Below, piece after piece: positions 62,852 through 64,000 of a DNA stretch of 64,000 bases. Under the pieces are notes generated by a model. That model was not told the origin of the DNA, searched no databases, and saw only the letters and a list, made by a program, of their open reading frames with translations. The DNA is taken from positions 2,749,001-2,813,000 of the forward strand of contig NC_070575.1 in NCBI RefSeq assembly GCF_026914185.1. The letters are read 5' to 3'. Origin of the DNA: Puccinia triticina. Lineage: Eukaryota; Basidiomycota; Pucciniomycetes; Pucciniales; Pucciniaceae. Position numbers and translations under genes: made by a program. Position 1 is the stretch's first letter. The number at the start of each line of letters is the position of its first letter.

Positions 62852-64000
62852 CAACACTGGGTAGTTACCTTACCAGTAACGGTAGCGTAACGGTAACGTA
62901 GCAATAATATTTCGTTATCTTTACCACTATCAGTAACGCTGGTATTTTTGCGTTATCATTATCCAACCTTCTGGGGTTTTGGTTTGCATTACATTATCTT
63001 GCAGCACATGCATGTTTTTATTTCCTCCGCTACGTTACTCAGGTAGGCGCGGAAATGTAATTACTAGTAAGGAAACGGATAATGTAATGAAATCAGGGTG
63101 TACTGAAAGCAGGGATTCACTTTTTTGAAGGGAGGGTCGCCATTAAAGCCTTCCCGGCCTCCGTGAAGTCACCTGTCAATGGGACATCCTCGCGGAGCCA
63201 CATCAGGCTACTGACGCAGTGCGACATGGTCGAGGGGAGTAGGCTCCCGCGACAACTACTACAAACATCTGAGGCTGCCAAGAATAATCTCTCGACAGCG
63301 CAGGAGCTTCCGGCGGCTCCCAGATATGCACGAGCCATGATAGCCAGAGTTGGGTAGCTCTTCTGGTTTGCCTGTTAATTAATTAAGAACATCCAATGAG
63401 CATATTTTTAAAAAGCACAACAACAGAGATTCATCTTACTTTCCACCACTTCAATGGAGTGGTCTTATGCTCAATGGCCCCTTGCTTGAAGGATAGATTG
63501 GCCTCAAGGTAAGTCTTGATCTCATTCTCCTGGGGGGTCGGTTGTTGTGTCATGCGCGAAGCGAGGCGGGCCATGAGTGATGTGGGCTCTGTACTACTAC
63601 TGGGTGGTTTTTCGATTTCAGTTACGTCGGGATCTGAGGTTTCTGCGGAAGCAAGTTTCTGGCGTTCCTGTTCCAGTTGGAACTTGTGCTGAAGCATAGC
63701 AAGGCACTTTTTAACCTCACTTCCTTCGAGCCCATAGGCCAATTCAAAGATATGCATCCGGTAACAGGGATGTAATATTGTAGCAAGCACGAGAGTTTTG
63801 CATTCCATTGCCTCATCTAGATACCTGTTGACTCGGGCCAGCATTGCGTGGTACATTGGGTAAAGAGAGTCCGTTTCAAGCGCCTGCAAAAGTTTTTCCT
63901 TGAGACCTTCTTTCAGCTCGAGATATGTGGGAATCACGTGCGTTCCTGTCGCCGAGTTACCCTCCATCTGAGAGGTGAGCTGCACAAAGATCTGAGGTTT
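62852..64000 (-). mobile_element. hAT transposon, 3' end (continues outside the window)
   Basis: The end CAACACTGGGTAGTTACC followed by repeated TAACGGTA / CGTAACGG words (62875-62905) is typical of fungal hAT termini and interrupts satellite unit four. The eight bases before it, CAAGGTAC (62844-62851), are the predicted target duplication. The transposase gene on the minus strand ends at 63117, 265 bp inside the end. Confidence 0.8.
63117..64000 (-). CDS. hAT transposase, C-terminal part (partial)
   Basis: Two exons. Exon 64000-63440 is open to the window edge and ends TTPLKWWK. The intron 63439-63372 (68 nt, GTAAGA to AACAG, phase 0) follows, and exon 63371-63117 continues ANQKSYPTLAIMARAYLGAA with SSCAVERLF. 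Together they form the hATC dimerisation domain (W near KWW, LA..YL, ERxF). Upstream, LVLATILHPCYRMHIFELAY is the usual region after the RNase H-like catalytic core. No stop or shift is seen in the visible 272 codons, so this copy may be intact. It would act in the nucleus as a dimer to excise the element. Confidence 0.88.

Overview
The window is repeat-dominated eukaryotic DNA from a filamentous fungus, most likely a rust (Pucciniales, Basidiomycota). The evidence is the repeat content: three Ty3/Gypsy Gag lineages, a Plavaka-type (CMC) transposase, a fungal Tnp2-type CACTA transposase, an intron-containing hAT transposase, Helitron debris and several MITEs, with short (about 55-110 nt) GT-AG introns. 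No complete conventional host gene is visible. The only host-like pieces are a decayed SNF2/RAD5-type helicase and a truncated fragment of the U3 snoRNP WD40 protein UTP4. Genus-level assignment is inference from family resemblance; no search was possible.

Layout. 1-7201: nearly intact Ty3/Gypsy element on +, with Gag-protease, Pol in the -1 frame and a 3' LTR; its 5' LTR lies outside. 7202-9705: broken Gag of a second Gypsy lineage. 9706-10611 plus 24850-24869: a third LTR, apparently split by a 14.2 kb Plavaka-type DNA transposon (10612-24849). That transposon carries a minus-strand accessory gene at each end, a Helitron remnant, a transposase with a C-terminal OTU-type protease domain, and a Mutator-type MITE with a 9-bp duplication. 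24870-27850: Gag of the split element, ended by a TIR transposon (from 27851). 28890-29723: 3' UTR and LTR of a relative of the first element. 29861-32191: SNF2 helicase pseudogene.

32364-33500 (-) and 43303-44967 (+): two related proteins of unknown function on either side of a Tnp2 transposase pseudogene (35900-41110). The Tnp2 gene is cut by one probable LTR (38530-39330), a solo LTR with a perfect 5-bp duplication (39729-40670) and a 1.7 kb TIR element (41111-42814), which itself contains a Harbinger-type MITE. Four copies of a 38-bp palindrome sit at 33.7, 45.3, 45.9 and 46.3 kb. 46981-48934: multi-exon unknown pseudogene. 49745-50410: UTP4 fragment. 51390-57885 (-): Gypsy element with its 5' LTR and a broken Gag-Pol. 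59330-59590 (-): P-loop helicase fragment. 60089-61557: LTR and leader of another retroelement. 62197-62851: 173-bp satellite, interrupted by a hAT transposon that runs off the right end.

How it fits together: this is a nested transposon graveyard. The order of several insertions can be read from interrupted frames and target-site duplications. The coding remnants carry at least 22 isolated in-frame stops, 16 of them TGA, which fits C-to-T decay at CGA codons (RIP-like or methyl-CpG deamination). The most unusual observations are an intron-like cassette present four times in one retrotransposon, the transposase-OTU fusion, the recurrent 38-bp palindrome, and a MITE whose removal restores an exon.
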